A DNA stretch of 64,000 nt from Coriaria nepalensis. Taxonomy: Eukaryota > Streptophyta > Magnoliopsida > Cucurbitales > Coriariaceae. Of this stretch, positions 26,201-38,094 are shown in pieces. A program made the translations under genes and the position numbers. Below the pieces are notes generated by a model. It was given only the letters and a program-made list of their open reading frames with translations, ran no database searches and had not been told where the DNA came from. The stretch spans positions 2,053,501-2,117,500 of the forward strand of contig CP114492.1 of NCBI GenBank assembly GCA_027186245.1. Reading direction: 5' to 3'. Within the stretch, counting starts at the first letter, position 1. Every line of letters starts with the position of its first letter.

Positions 26201-28560
26201 TGATCTAATTTCTTGGAAAAATATGGATCAACACATTCCAAATTTTTTTAACTATAAATCAATCGAATGATTAGATTTATTCGTAAAGTATTCAAATCAA
26301 ATCGGTATGATTCTTCGTAAGGAATCTCGTCATATCAATCCAATACTTCGCGAAGTTTGTAACACGGTACTATTAAATTGAATCCCCACCTGCTGGAAGT
26401 TTGTGACCCGTAACATTAAATATTATTTGGCCCCATCATTCCAAATGGTTTGGATAACTAGTAACACAAATTATTATTTGTTGTCATTGGTTCAAATATC
26501 TGTTAGCTAGCTCTACATTTCTTAAATATTATAATCATCTATGTTTGCTTGATGTACAATATTGTTAGATACTAAAAAGATCCCTTTCTTAGCAACAAAA
26601 TCGCAAGACAAATTGATAACCTGATAGTAACAAAACAGTATAATTGGGTGTGGGAATTTTGGAGAGGTGGAAAAAAAAAGTGGGATCGAAATAGCACGCT
26701 CAATAGTTAGATACGAACGCAGTTCCCGGGATAAACAAACTAAAATTAAGATTATGAGCAGGCGTGAGACCAAAGGCTGGCAAGACTCCACCCACAAACC
26801 CCAACTTCAAAGCTTCCCTCTCACTCTTTTTTATACCAAATTCATCATCCACTATCATCAATTTTCTTTTCGAAAACTCTTTTGAATTGGTTCTTTCACT
26901 TCTAGAGTTCGTCGGATCGACCTGATAATGTGCTTGCTTGCTTGCTTATTAAAAATAAGTAATCTCTTAAGTTTTTACATTGTGTTGGGAACAAGTGACT
27001 AGTTTTTTCATATTATAAACATTTTGAATAACAAAAACAGCCTCGAATTCAAACTCAATGAGTAAGTTATATTATAAATATAAATTAAAATAAATCTTGA
27101 ATCCATAGGAATCACGAAATCCTCAGCTTTTAATTACATCTATTATGGCCATGCTGTTCGTTATGAAATAATAATAACTTATAAATAAATAAACCATTAA
27201 TTAAGTTTGATTTTCTCAAGATAATTGTCTCCTTCCCATGCAAACTCCCACCCATTATCCCAAGGCTCATTGAACTTTAACGTGCACCAAACTTTGTAAT
27301 AATCCCATAGATGGCCAAAAAAAAAAATAAAAAAAAGAGGAGGAAGTTAACTTGTCGTTTTGGGGGTTTAAATTTCAGTGCTTTTGGTTCATCTTTTGTT
27401 CTAGATGCAGCTTCCATTCTCTTTCTATTCTGCTATTTTATTCTCCTCTTCAAACTTCCATGTAAGATTCCAGTACTATATAATTCCTTAACGTTGCTTC
27501 TTTTTCCTATGTAGTGGAAAATAAGATAAAGTAAAGAAAATGAAGAGCATGGCACTGAAATGACATAATTGCCCTTATAAAAACATGTAATTATTTTGGA
27601 AAAAAAAAAAAAAATCAAACTAGCTGAGCAAGAACAGAGAATAGAAGGAGAAAATAGCAGCAACAAAGTCATAAAAAGGATTAAAAATTGTCAGAGAAAA
27701 GTCATTAGTAGCTAGCTTGTATGAATGACTTGAGATATATTTGTGCATTGACTTTGTTTAGAATGAAATATAAATTATTAAGAACATGATAATAATAATT
27801 AATAATAAATTAAAAAAATATATACGATAATGATTAATTGAATATGTTGTTATAATATATAGTTTTATACCATAACAAATATTGTTTTAACTGAAAATTT
27901 TATTTACATATCAATTAATTATCTTTCGTTATGAAATATTAAGAATAAATAAATCTTGACTTCTAGTATTTCGATTTTTTTATTTATAATAAGGTCTTAA
28001 TTTTCAATTACAATAAATGTAACGCATACTTAAATGATAAAAACATTATTATTAATTTACTTTTAAATCACAAGAAAATTTAAGAAAATATTATGAAAAT
28101 ATTTGAATTAGAAATTGAAAAGAAAAAAAAAAACATTGCAAGTTGCAACGTAGCTCCATATAAATTCAATTTGATTATTTATTATTTTAAAAAAAAAAAT
28201 TTCCGGAATTGTCTTAAAATGGGGACCAAAAATAAGAAATCCAAGTCATGAATGTATTATCTTCTAAAACACCCCAAAAATCCAATCTTTGTCATTTATG
28301 ATATTTTGTTTCCTTGGATTAATTCAATTTTGTTCTTGTCTCTTTCTCTCTCTCTCTCTCCCCCTTCCAAGCTGAAGAGAGACAGAGACCACGTGGGTAA
28401 ATTCAAATTGGTCAGGAGGGTAAACTCGTCATTCCTTACGTACTCTACTCATTTATTATGGCGCCCATCGCCTTCACTTTCTCTTTTCTTATTTCTTTTT
28501 CCACTCCAACAACTCAACGCTTCTGAGGGACCAAAACCAGAACCAAAAAAATAAAAACAG
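17241..28560. other. Long AT-rich intergenic region without a recognisable gene
   Basis: About 11 kb in which no frame longer than 113 codons occurs and none of the short frames resembles a known family. It holds homopolymer runs, TA tracts (for example 17709-17733), an A/C-rich tract (18678-18714), a TTTTTA tandem tract (20253-20286), and a small duplication with a palindrome near 25533-25615. No tRNA, snRNA or obvious microRNA precursor was recognised. Old transposon remnants or non-coding transcripts could be here, but I cannot support any of them. Confidence 0.5.
20253..20286. repeat. (TTTTTA)n microsatellite
   Basis: About five to six tandem hexamer units of ttttta in otherwise AT-rich spacer. 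Confidence 0.8.
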
Positions 28561-28582
28561 AGAGTGAGAGAGAGAGAAAAAC
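28343..28582 (+). promoter_or_regulatory. Pyrimidine/GA-rich leader of the PARP-like gene
   Basis: A CT run (28343-28360) and a GA-rich stretch (28558-28579) flank the likely transcription start region. A CACGTGG G-box-type element lies at about 28390. Position and composition suggest promoter and 5' leader, but no TATA box or start site was defined. Confidence 0.35.
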
Positions 28583-28680
28583 ATGTTGTAGAGAGAGAAT
28601 TAAAAGTCTTCTTAATCTCTTTTCAGGCAAAATATCTCTACAGAGAGGGAAAGGGTCTGGTTTTTCTTTTAAGGTCTTTA

Positions 28681-29592
28681 ATGGCGAGTGGGTGGGTGAA
28701 AACGTTTCAATGCAAATCAAGAGCATTTGAAGACGTATACCATTTGAACCCGAAACCGAACCCCGTAACGAATAGTGGTTGCAGGCAAAGCATAAGAGAC
28801 GTGATCGATGCAACCAAACACCTCCATCCCCACCACAACTACAATAAACCCAGAAAATCTAGACCGTCTCAGCCGCCGTCTCCGCCACCGCCGGAAAAGC
28901 CCACTTCCAAACACCCACGAACCGGAAAATCCACGTCAGCTACGAACCCATCAACCCGGTCTAGAACTAGCACCTCGACCAGGCCGAGCCGGTCCCTGGA
29001 CCCTTTCTTCCCTGCCCTGGCGGAGCTGCCAGAAGGCCACCTCTCACGCAATGTCGTAGAGATCATCTTCCACACCAGCTGGAGCCCTAAAGCATTCACC
29101 GGTCGGATCGAGATGATTTTCAAGGTCGAAAACGGGTCTAAAACAGTGACTCGATTCGAGGAATATCGCGAGATGGTGAAGCAGAACGCCGGGTCAGACG
29201 GCCCGACCGGCGGGACGACTTGGGAGGAGAATGCTCGATGCGTGGCGGATGGAAACGAGGTGATGCGGTTTCACTGCATGGGGACCACGACCGGTATGAC
29301 GGCTTACGTGGCTGGTCGGATCGGGTCGTGGGCCTTTCCGGGCGGGAAAGGATCCGCCATTTGCACGTTCACGGGAAGCGGTGGGGCCCACGAGAGTGCG
29401 GGTGGAGGTAGGGGTAGGAGGGCGATGTTGGTGTGTCGGGTCATAGCGGGTCGGGTCTCTAAACAACTCGGCATTGATTCGTTGATTGATGGCCGAGTTG
29501 GGTTCGACTCGGTGAGCGGCGAAAAGGATAAGTTGCTAGTGTTTGATTCTCGTGCGGTATTACCTTGTTTTCTCATCATCTACAAATTGTAA
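28681..29592 (+). CDS. Plant-specific PARP-like-fold protein of unknown function
   Basis: Intronless gene of 303 aa, much more GC-rich than its surroundings. The start MASGWVKTFQCKSRAFEDVY was chosen because it opens with family-like sequence. An in-frame upstream ATG at 28564 would add 39 residues of low-complexity leader translation. Residues ~60-110 are Pro/Ser/Thr/Lys-rich and probably disordered. The conserved C-terminal domain (about 120-303) has blocks VVEIIFHTSW, RIEMIFKVEN, RFEEYREMVK, RCVADGNEVMRFHC, RRAMLVCRVIAGRV and VFDSRAVLPCFLIIY. These are typical of a plant family related to the PARP catalytic fold, found alone or beside a C2H2 zinc finger. No zinc finger is visible here and no canonical PARP catalytic triad was assigned. 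By memory the Arabidopsis counterpart is At4g22560, which fits the syntenic order. Its biochemical role is unknown. Confidence 0.85.
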   Translation: MASGWVKTFQCKSRAFEDVYHLNPKPNPVTNSGCRQSIRDVIDATKHLHPHHNYNKPRKSRPSQPPSPPPPEKPTSKHPRTGKSTSATNPSTRSRTSTSTRPSRSLDPFFPALAELPEGHLSRNVVEIIFHTSWSPKAFTGRIEMIFKVENGSKTVTRFEEYREMVKQNAGSDGPTGGTTWEENARCVADGNEVMRFHCMGTTTGMTAYVAGRIGSWAFPGGKGSAICTFTGSGGAHESAGGGRGRRAMLVCRVIAGRVSKQLGIDSLIDGRVGFDSVSGEKDKLLVFDSRAVLPCFLIIYKL

Positions 29593-30574
29593 AAAAAAAA
29601 ACAAAAATTCGTGGAAACTATTTCTTGTTTCCACTTTTTTGTTTTTAAATTTTTGGTTATTTGCATTTATCACCACAATTTTTTTTTTTCCCTTCCTGTG
29701 TGTGTGGTCCGTTTGATATATTTGTGTGTGATTTTATGTACCCAAAAAAAAAAAAAAAGAATTGGGTTGATAAATGCTTAATTTAACCAAGTTCCCTTTA
29801 TTTCATTCAATGGCATTAAGTACGAGTTTACTAAATTTGTTGGGCATATTGTATGTACATATTCATAGAATTACTTTAATTAATTTCATGATTTGCAGAA
29901 TTCGTATCGTGTAAAATGTTAATAAGGACATTCTTATGTGAAGTCAGAATCATACGCTATCGGTTGTTGTGATTAGTACAAAAACTTAAAAAACGTGGAA
30001 ATTCTATCTTGTTTTTCAAGTTTCAACTAGGGTTGAAATGGTAAAGTATAGTTAAAATTAATGTTAAGGCCTAAAGGGATCATTTGAGTGGTAAGGGAAG
30101 GTAGGACCTTGTCTCCTAATCCGTCCCTCTGGATCTGGAAAGCATGGTCAAAACTCAGTTAGCTCTAATGTTCGGATTTCTCTCGATTAATAAAGGGCGT
30201 AGTCGTGGAGATCATCCTTTAAGGCGCAGTTGACTCTTAATTACCTTCTAGCAATTGGGAAGATTTTAATCCCGGACCAAAAATTAGAGCAGATCGGGAG
30301 AGTAGCCCGGTCCGATAAAGGAGCTGGTTAAAAATTGATATGAAGTTGGTTGGCGAAGGTACAAAAATTGATATGACTCTTACATATTTCATTCATTGTT
30401 TGAAATGTTAGTTAAGACATAAACATCTAGATCGGATGAAGAGACCGCTTCACAATGAAAAAACCGCAAGTCAAGGCAGTAGATAGTGCTGTTAACATAA
30501 CAATCTTGATTGCTTTGACTTGGGAGAAAATGAAAGACATGACAATTGACAAGATTGTGTTTGCTTTAGCTTCA
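29593..30574. other. Downstream spacer with a possible SINE-like segment
   Basis: The 3' region of the PARP-like gene comes first. At about 30045-30330 there is a less AT-rich segment with a weak box-B-like tgttcggatttc. It is followed by a short duplication of aaaaattgatatga (about 30330 and 30362). It is not a functional tRNA. A tRNA-derived SINE is one explanation but is not established. Confidence 0.3.
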
Positions 30575-30665
30575 TGCCATTTGGCATTTGCCTACCAATG
30601 TAATAATTACGTAAATAACAAAACCAAATATCAGTAAGGAAAGAAAAGAAAACTCTCCCATTGCA
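30575..30665 (-). repeat. Truncated 3' LTR of the outer copia element
   Basis: Matches the 5' LTR start at 37806-37896 over about 90 bp, including ttggcatttgc, cgtaataattacgtaaa-like sequence and ggaaagaaaagaaaactctcc. Homology stops at about 30575, so the rest of this LTR has been lost or replaced. Confidence 0.75.
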
Positions 30666-32177
30666 TTTTGCATGATGCTGCCATGAATATTTTCTCGAAT
30701 TAGGTGACGATCAAGTTTGAGAGGCTTGGTCCATTCGTGGAAAACTAGATTTGAGGCTATATAAAGAATACCCTGGTTATCACAGTGAAGGGATGCAGCC
30801 TGTGGGTGAGAGATTTGCAAATTAAAGTTTCTTATCAAATTATATCACATCAAGTATTGGTCATAGAGTATATTTGACTTTAGGGAAGATCTGGAGATAA
30901 TTTATAAATTGAGGGGTCCTATAGGGAAACACAATCAGTAGCACTAAATTTGCATATTTGATTCATAAGAATCTTAACAGACTTAGCATCAGTGAAATTC
31001 GCATTAGAAAAGAGATCCAATGACAAATCTAAATGCCCTTATGAGATCTAGCCACTTCAATCTCTGGAAAATATCTAAGTAAATCCAAATCTTTAATTTT
31101 GAACTAAAACTAGAGATAACCTTTTAACTTAACAACGTTGTGAGTGTCTGTGCTGGCCACAGTTAAGTCATCATCGTAGACAAGAAAATCAATGATAGTG
31201 TCTGAGGTTGTGAGTGTAAAAAGACTAGAGTCTGCCTTTGATTGCCTATAGCCAAAGTTGGGCAAAGACTGTAAAAACTTTTCATACCATTATCTGAAAG
31301 ATTATTTAAGACCATACAAACTTTTCATTAGTTTGCATACTTGAGATTTGAAGGCTTTAGTAAATCCAGGTGGTAAATTCATGTACACATCTTCATCTAG
31401 ATCGCCAGGAAAATATTTTTCACATCAAATAGATTCAAATGCCAACCTTTGATAGCTGCTAAGGCTAAGAGATAACGGACAATGGTGTGAATGCCTTTTG
31501 ATAGTGAAGCCCTTCTTGTTATGTGTAGCCTTTAGCTACTAAATGTGCTTTATACCTTTTTAGGCTACCATCATAATTGTATTTTAATTTATATATCCAT
31601 TTACAACTTACTGCATCTTTGCCAGGCAGTAGGGTAGAAATAACCCAGTCTTGTTATCCTTCAAAGCTTGGAGTTCTATTTGCATAGCTTTCACCCTTTT
31701 GGGATTCATGAAAACTTCATTGTAGCTTTTTGGTTCTTTTAGAGGAGTGATGAAGTGGCAAAAACTTTGAGAGACCCTGAAACCTTGTCATAAGAAATGT
31801 GCTTAGAAATAGGATATAGAAGTATACCTTTGGAGGTTGATGGAGAAAGTGAGAGTGAAGTAGATCTTGTAGACACTAAAGTTACAGACATAATATGACA
31901 AGTGCTTGAGTGGTTTTCTGTCTCCCTATGAATGCTTATTGATAGATCGGGGAGAGGATTAGATTGATCAGGGCCAAAACTGGAAGGAGAGTCTTTTAAG
32001 TGGATAGGATTTGATGAAGTAGGGATGTGGTCTAGTTCTGTGTTAGAATATAGGTAGGAAATGTATGATGATGGATGTAGGTCTCGTGAGTGTGAGTGAT
32101 CCTCTGTGATAGGAATGCTTCTACAAGGAATTTATTTTCAAAGAATTTTACATCTCTAGAAATAAGAATGTCATGAG

Positions 32178-33654
32178 TGTTAGGATTTAAATATATGCAT
32201 ACATGACAACGGAAGTACTATTTAAAAATTTTCGGCTCTAATCTTAGACATGCATAATTTCACAATACGATCGATCATATAAAAATTACATATCATATAT
32301 ATAATCTCTTTATAGAAAGCATAGTAAATATCATGAATTTAAATTGAAGTCTAGATTAAAAAGTTACCTTAACTTGATGAGCAGACCACCATAGAACACT
32401 TCTTCAATCCAAATTGAAGAGATGATGAAAGACATCAACGTGTTCATGCTTTAATCGTAATCCACAAGATTCGTTCACTTAGTTAATTTTCTACATGTGG
32501 TTTCAATACATGAAATAATAGGTTCGGGGAAAATGGATAGAAACAAATCTTCATTTTTTTCTCTCTCTAATTTCAGCCAAGAGGAGGCAATATGAACTTG
32601 GGATTTTCGACCATGTAGTACTTTATTTATAAGGCACCACTAGGTATAAGTGTTTCTAATCATATTAAGTTTCTTTGTAGCTAAAGTTTCCTTAGACCTT
32701 TAGGTTTCCTTAACTTAATTAAGGAAATAGATGGGTCATAACCCATATACATGGCCAGCCACATCCATGGATCTTAACTCATGGATATTAATCAACCATT
32801 TAATTAATTTGACTTATAAAATTTTAATTAATAATTCGACTCATTAACCATTTAATATATGATTATAATACGCATTTTTTGGACCATTTTATAATTAAAT
32901 AAAAATTTAGTTGTAATTCATTAATTTCTAATTAAATTAATGTCACACTCAGTTATGTTTGTAGAACTGCATTATATTCGATTTAATAAATTAATAATTA
33001 TCATTTTTTCCTTATAGTCAAACTATAACTCAAATGATTATTTTACCCCTAAAGTGGAAACAATCTATTTTTCCATTTTCATTCGAAGAATTTTAATTGA
33101 GTTATTTAGAAATCTTATGTGTATAACTGAATAGGTTATACGCCGGTATAAGGATTTCATAACGCTTTATGATTTTATTTAAATCATAATTAAAATCGTA
33201 TGATTTAAAACATCTTTAAATTAAATAATTAACTTAATCGTCTCATGATTAAATAATGCAAGCCTCCAGGTCAAGAAATTTCACAATTTAGGTGATGAAC
33301 TATGTGATTGCATATTTGGATCATCATTGTTCATTCTTAAGATCCTACGACAATGAAAATTTCATATCTTAAGCTTTAAGCAACTTGAGTTTCAATTAAC
33401 ATTATCCATATCACGATCTCCAAAGTATATAAAAGATACTGAACTTTATTATGATATATATTTTTAGAAATTATATATGAATTCCAACAAAATTCATATG
33501 TCTAATAAATAATAAATGATTTTCATAAATGATAACTGATAATGACATTCATTGTCTTGCTAATATTTGTAAAAAGATAGTATCATATTAAGTAATTTGT
33601 TCCTATCGGGTTAAAATCTAATTGGCTCGAAGAACATATACTATTAATATTTCA
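32178..33654 (-). repeat. 3' LTR of the inner element
   Basis: About 1477 bp. On the minus strand it starts TGAAATATTAATAG, right after the RNase H remnant and the copia-like GTGCAAG, and ends CCTAACA. It is longer than its partner at 34331-35262, which lacks several hundred bases of the middle. Confidence 0.75.
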
Positions 33655-34330
33655 CTTGCACTAAAGCAATTATTTTTAAATCTAATTCTTATTTTGTCAA
33701 GATGGCAATCAAACTTTTATTGGGAAAGCGCCTTAGTGAATGGATTTGCTATGTTGTCATCTGTGTCGATCCTTTCTTTGTTAATGTTTCCTCTTCCAAT
33801 TATTTATCGGATGAGGTGATAACGTTGCAGCACGTATTTGGATTTCTATAGAGACCTAGGTTTCTTTGCTTGAGCTATTGCACCATTGTTATCGTAGTAC
33901 ACTACTACATGATTAATGATGCTCAAAATTACGCCAAGTTCTGCTATGAACTTTTGTATCCAAACCCTCTTTTTTGTTGCTTATGAAGTTGGTATTTGGC
34001 CTCAATGGTGGAATTAGATGTTGTTTCCTCTTTGGATCTCTTCCAATTAACCGCTCCACCATTGAGTGTGAGAACGAATTCTTAAATTGATTTGTTATCA
34101 TCGTCATCTGATTCAAAACTAGAGTCTGTGAAGCTCTCAATTTTCAAGTCAATACCTTCATAAATCAAAAACAACTCTTTAGTCATTCTTAAGTACTTAA
34201 GATTGCTTTTGACAGAAATCCAATTCTTTTGTCCCAGATTGCCTTAAAACATGCCTGTGACACTTAGAGCATAGACAAGTCTCATCATGGTTGGCATACA
34301 TGGATTTTCTACTAGAAATTCCATCAAGTC

Positions 34331-35262
34331 TCATCATAAGCATGCATAACTTTACAAAAGAATCAATCATATAATAATATAATTATTATATCTCACATAT
34401 ATAATCTTTTTACATAAAATATAGTAAATCTCATGAATTTAAATTCAAGTCTAGATTAAAGGGTTATCTTAACTCAATAAGCAAACCACTCCATAACACT
34501 CATTCATCCCGAATCGAAGAGATGGTGAAAGACACCCACTTGTTCATCTTCTAACCGTAATCCACATGATTCATTCATTTGGTTAGTTTTTTGCATATGG
34601 TTTCAATATAGGAAACAATAGGTTTGGGGAAAAGGAATGGGAAAAAATTCATTTTCACATTAGGTTTCCTTGTAGCTAAGGTTTTCATAACTTAATTAAT
34701 AAAATAAATAGGTCATAACCCATATATACAGCCGACCACATCCATGGGTCTTAACCAATGGATATTAATCAACCCTTTGATTAATTTGACCTATAAAAAT
34801 CCAGTAAATAATCTGGCTCATTAACTCTTTAATGATTAATTTGACCCATGAAAATCCAGTTAATAATTGGTACCCTTAGTCTCTACTAAGCATGCACACA
34901 ATTATTATGATATTCTACTAATACCAATAGTTATGAGATCGGGCACCCTAAATAACTTAGGTGATAAACTATGTGATTGTTTGTCCGAATCATAAATGTC
35001 CATTCTTGAGATCTTACGACAACGAACAGTTTGTGTCTTAAGCTTTAAGCAACTTAAGTCTCAATTAGCATGATATGTAGTTATAGATATAAATATTAAT
35101 TCCAACAAAATTAATAAGTATGATAAATAATAACTGACTTTTATAAATGATAACTAATAATAACATTAATTATCTTGTTAATATTCACATAAAATAGTAT
35201 CATATCTTGTAATTTGTTTAATTGGGCCAAAATCCAATTAACTTCACGTGTATATACTTTCA
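34331..35262 (-). repeat. 5' LTR of the inner element (rearranged)
   Basis: Starts TGAAAGTATATACACG on the minus strand and aligns in blocks with 32178-33654. Its 3' part and primer-binding site are lost near 34331, where it joins an RT scrap. Confidence 0.7.
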
Positions 35263-37440
35263 ATTAGAGGCTAAATCTATCAATTTGTAGCTTTTGATTC
35301 CCCATGGATAACCAATAAAAATACAACTTTTTGCCCTAGAGTCAAACATCTTTCTTCATTAACTTAAGGTAAGAGGAAAAACATAAACGTTTAAAAGCTT
35401 TTAAAGAAACGTAAACAAACATTTTATTCAATAATATTTTATAGGGTGATTTGTTGTTCAGAATGGGAGTTGGGGTTCTACTAATAAGGAAAATTGTTGT
35501 TTGAACAAATTCTTTCCAGTAAAAGAGAAAAAGACCATATTGAAACCTTAGGGCTCTAGCAATGTTAAGTATGTGTTGGTGTTTTCTTTCCACGATGTTG
35601 TTTTGTTGTGGTGGGGCAACACAAGTGTATTGATGTAAAACCTTTTTTAGTACAGAAATCTTTCTAAATGAACTCACCCCATTACACTTCTTAGAATTTT
35701 TATTGAAATGCCAAATTGATTTGGAACATAAGAATAAAAAGTCTAGATGTTATGTTTCACCTCAGATTTATTATTTATTATTATTTTTTATTGCATATAA
35801 ATCCAAGTATTTCTGGAATAGTCTTCAACTATAGTAAGAAAATACTTGTGCTCTTCATGACTATCCGCACTATTAGGGTCTCATATGTCACGGTGGATCA
35901 ATTTAAACAACGCTTACATTTGCTAGGATTATTTGGAAATAGATTTTTATGGTGTTTGGAAAGTACACAATATGGAGATAGAATTAGTAGATGAAAAATG
36001 GGTTTTCATTAATTTCAATCTGGGAGTAAATGCATGACCAAGTCTGATGTACCATAAATCAACAAATTCTATTTTAGATAAATTCACAGAATAATTATTT
36101 TGAGCAGAAAGTTGTAAATCGGGTGTTAAATGAACATGACTGTCTTTTATCATGAATTGATAAGAGGCCATTTCTAACTTCACCCTTCCCAATCATCTTT
36201 CAATCCATATAGTCCTAAATAAGACTGTGAGAAGATGAGAAAATAAGGCAACCTTTTAATGATTCTGCAAGATTTTTTGCTGAAATCAGATTTTAAAAAA
36301 ATGAAGGAATACATAGGACGTCATATAAAATCAATTGATCTGTCACTTGAATAATGCATGTGTGGGTGAGAGAAGCCATCTGTCCATTAGGTAATTGAAC
36401 ATAAAAATTAGCCATATAAGGATTTTGCGTAAAATAAGATGGGATACTATTAGTAAGAACAAAATTAATGTGAGGAAGGGGATTGGTATAATTACCTAAA
36501 TTTTGATTTTCTGCCATTTTTTGGATCATGTTGATTTGAGGAGGATTAGAAATAGAGTTTCCTTTAAGAATGGCCATAATTTGTTGATACTCATCTTTGG
36601 AAAAGGCAAATTGATCCTTCTGTACATCTTCGTTGTTAGTTGGGACTTTATTGGTACCTGAATTTAGAATTAGAAGCAGACAATTTGTGGCCATCAGGGT
36701 ATCCATGTAGCTTGTAACATTTTGATTTGATGTGGTCTATCATCTTGCAGTGTGCACATATGGAGCTTCTCTCTCTACTAGATATGATACCCCTCTACTA
36801 GATATGACCCTATCTCTATGATACCTCTCTACTAGAATTTGTATCCATCCACATGTGCTTCAGGAATAGGTTCGAAGTTAGCCAATTGAGTCCTTTGAGT
36901 TTTTCATAATATACCATAACTGAATCACTCCCTTAGTTAAGTTCAGCAATCTGTTTCCTTATATTATAAACATGAGGACCATTTTGTTGTTCAAAGGTTT
37001 CTTGCAATTCATCATCTGAGTTCATTGGCATTACTTATGTAGGAAACGCTAGACCTAATTTCAAGACAAATGGAATTTAAAATCCATGAAACGATCATGT
37101 CATTGCAGTGTTCCCAAGGCTCTATAAGAATATCATCTTGTCCATAAATGATAAGATCATCAGATGTGTGCTGAGGCTTGAGAAGTCTTCCAGTAACAAA
37201 TACATTTTTATTTTTGCTCGAAGTACTCTTTTCATAGCTCTTCTTGATCATATTTCATAATTGTCTTGGTCAAGAGCTCATAGACTAGAGTTGTTTGATG
37301 ATTATCACCATGGTCAATCCTATAAGGATTTTTGGGTTTAGAAAAATTGGTAAAGAAATCGGATTCACCGGTATTAGTATTTTGGGTATCTGATTTATCT
37401 ACAGTTTGCTTAGATTTGCTTTCTTCTGCCATTTTAGAAA

Positions 37441-37453
37441 GGCTCCGATACCA
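37441..37453 (-). other. Primer-binding site, initiator-Met tRNA type
   Basis: TGGTATCGGAGCC on the minus strand differs by one base from the common plant copia primer site TGGTATCAGAGCC. It lies directly after the 5' LTR and 9 bases before the gag ATG at 37432. Confidence 0.85.
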
Positions 37454-37896
37454 TTTCACAGGGTATATTACCCAGTTATAAGACCAGTTAAGAAGAAATG
37501 GAAGAAGAAGAAGAAAGATGTAGGACGTCGAAGATAAAAATACTATATATAGTATTGGAATGAATGATAATCGTACAGTATTTGTTGATGTGTATCTCTT
37601 TAGCAAAACGAAATGTTTTGCTTCTGCATAGAACTACGCCCTTTTCATCCTTCACCCTTTTTGTTCCCTAAACGATTTCGTTTTGCATGATTTAACAAGG
37701 AGTTTATAACCGTTGCAGGTTGATTGTTTCTTGAAGGTGAAGAACTCGAGCTCCTTAGTCGCACAACGTTCATCAATGGCGGATCAAGTCTGGTATATAT
37801 CTCAATACCTTTTGGCATTTGCTTTCCAACGTAATAATTACGTAAACAACCGAACCAAACATCGATAAGGAAAGAAAAGAAAACTCTCCTATTGCA
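37454..37896 (-). repeat. 5' LTR of the outer copia element
   Basis: Bounded on one side by the match to 30575-30665 and on the other by the primer-binding site. It contains a TATA-like actatatatagta at about 37541-37553 (minus strand) that could be the element's own promoter. Confidence 0.7.
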
Positions 37897-38094
37897 ATTC
37901 AACCATTATTGGCATATATATATTTATATGTAGCATTTTGAAGGACGCTGACAACAAAGATTAAAAAAAAAAAAAAACTAAGGATTAATGTCCATTTAAA
38001 TTGGGTGTATAAAAAACAAAACAAGATTTGTTTTTGAATGTACAATGCCAATAATATTGATAATAGGACACTCAAAAATTGAATTAGAGTGCTA

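Larger units (their letters stand above)
32178..35262 (-). mobile_element. Inner, deleted LTR retrotransposon nested in the outer copia element
   Basis: Left LTR 32178-33654 and right LTR about 34331-35262 are related over several blocks, including catgaatttaaattcaagtctagatta-like sequence and acttaggtgataaactatgtgattg. Between them only 33655-34330 remains. It reads on the minus strand as an RNase H C-terminus (motifs around DNNGAIAQAK and RYHLIR) plus an RT scrap. The flanks show atgag (32173-32177) and attag (35263-35267), a 5-bp target-site duplication with one mismatch. The outer integrase frame reads through the junction once the insert is ignored, which confirms the borders. Gag, protease, integrase and most of RT are deleted, and the right LTR's inner end is also rearranged. 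Confidence 0.85.
30575..37896 (-). mobile_element. Outer Ty1/copia retrotransposon, interrupted by a nested element
   Basis: Minus-strand copia element split into 35263-37896 and 30575-32177 by an inner LTR element. The 5' LTR (about 37454-37896) starts TGCAATAGGAGAG. It is followed by the primer site TGGTATCGGAGCC (37453-37441) and a gag start at 37432 (MAEESKSKQTVDKSD). Gag continues, frameshifted, to about 37012, followed by protease-region sequence (36293-36706) and the GAG-pre-integrase motif WYIRLGHA (about 36070). Integrase includes the block APPQQNNIVERKHQH (35342-35677). Reverse transcriptase (decayed, VYDDD in place of YVDD) lies at about 30840-32177, and RNase H (LHCDNQGILYIASN) at 30660-30838. 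The 3' LTR survives only as its first ~90 bp. All coding domains carry stops or frameshifts. Confidence 0.87.

Noticed and set aside
17241..28560. MicroRNA, tRNA or snoRNA genes in the long spacer
   Set aside because: No tRNA B-box with a cloverleaf and no recognised mature microRNA sequence was found on reading; folding could not be computed.
37645..37902. 85-codon minus-strand frame next to APT as a small gene
   Set aside because: Lies inside the 5' LTR of the outer copia element.
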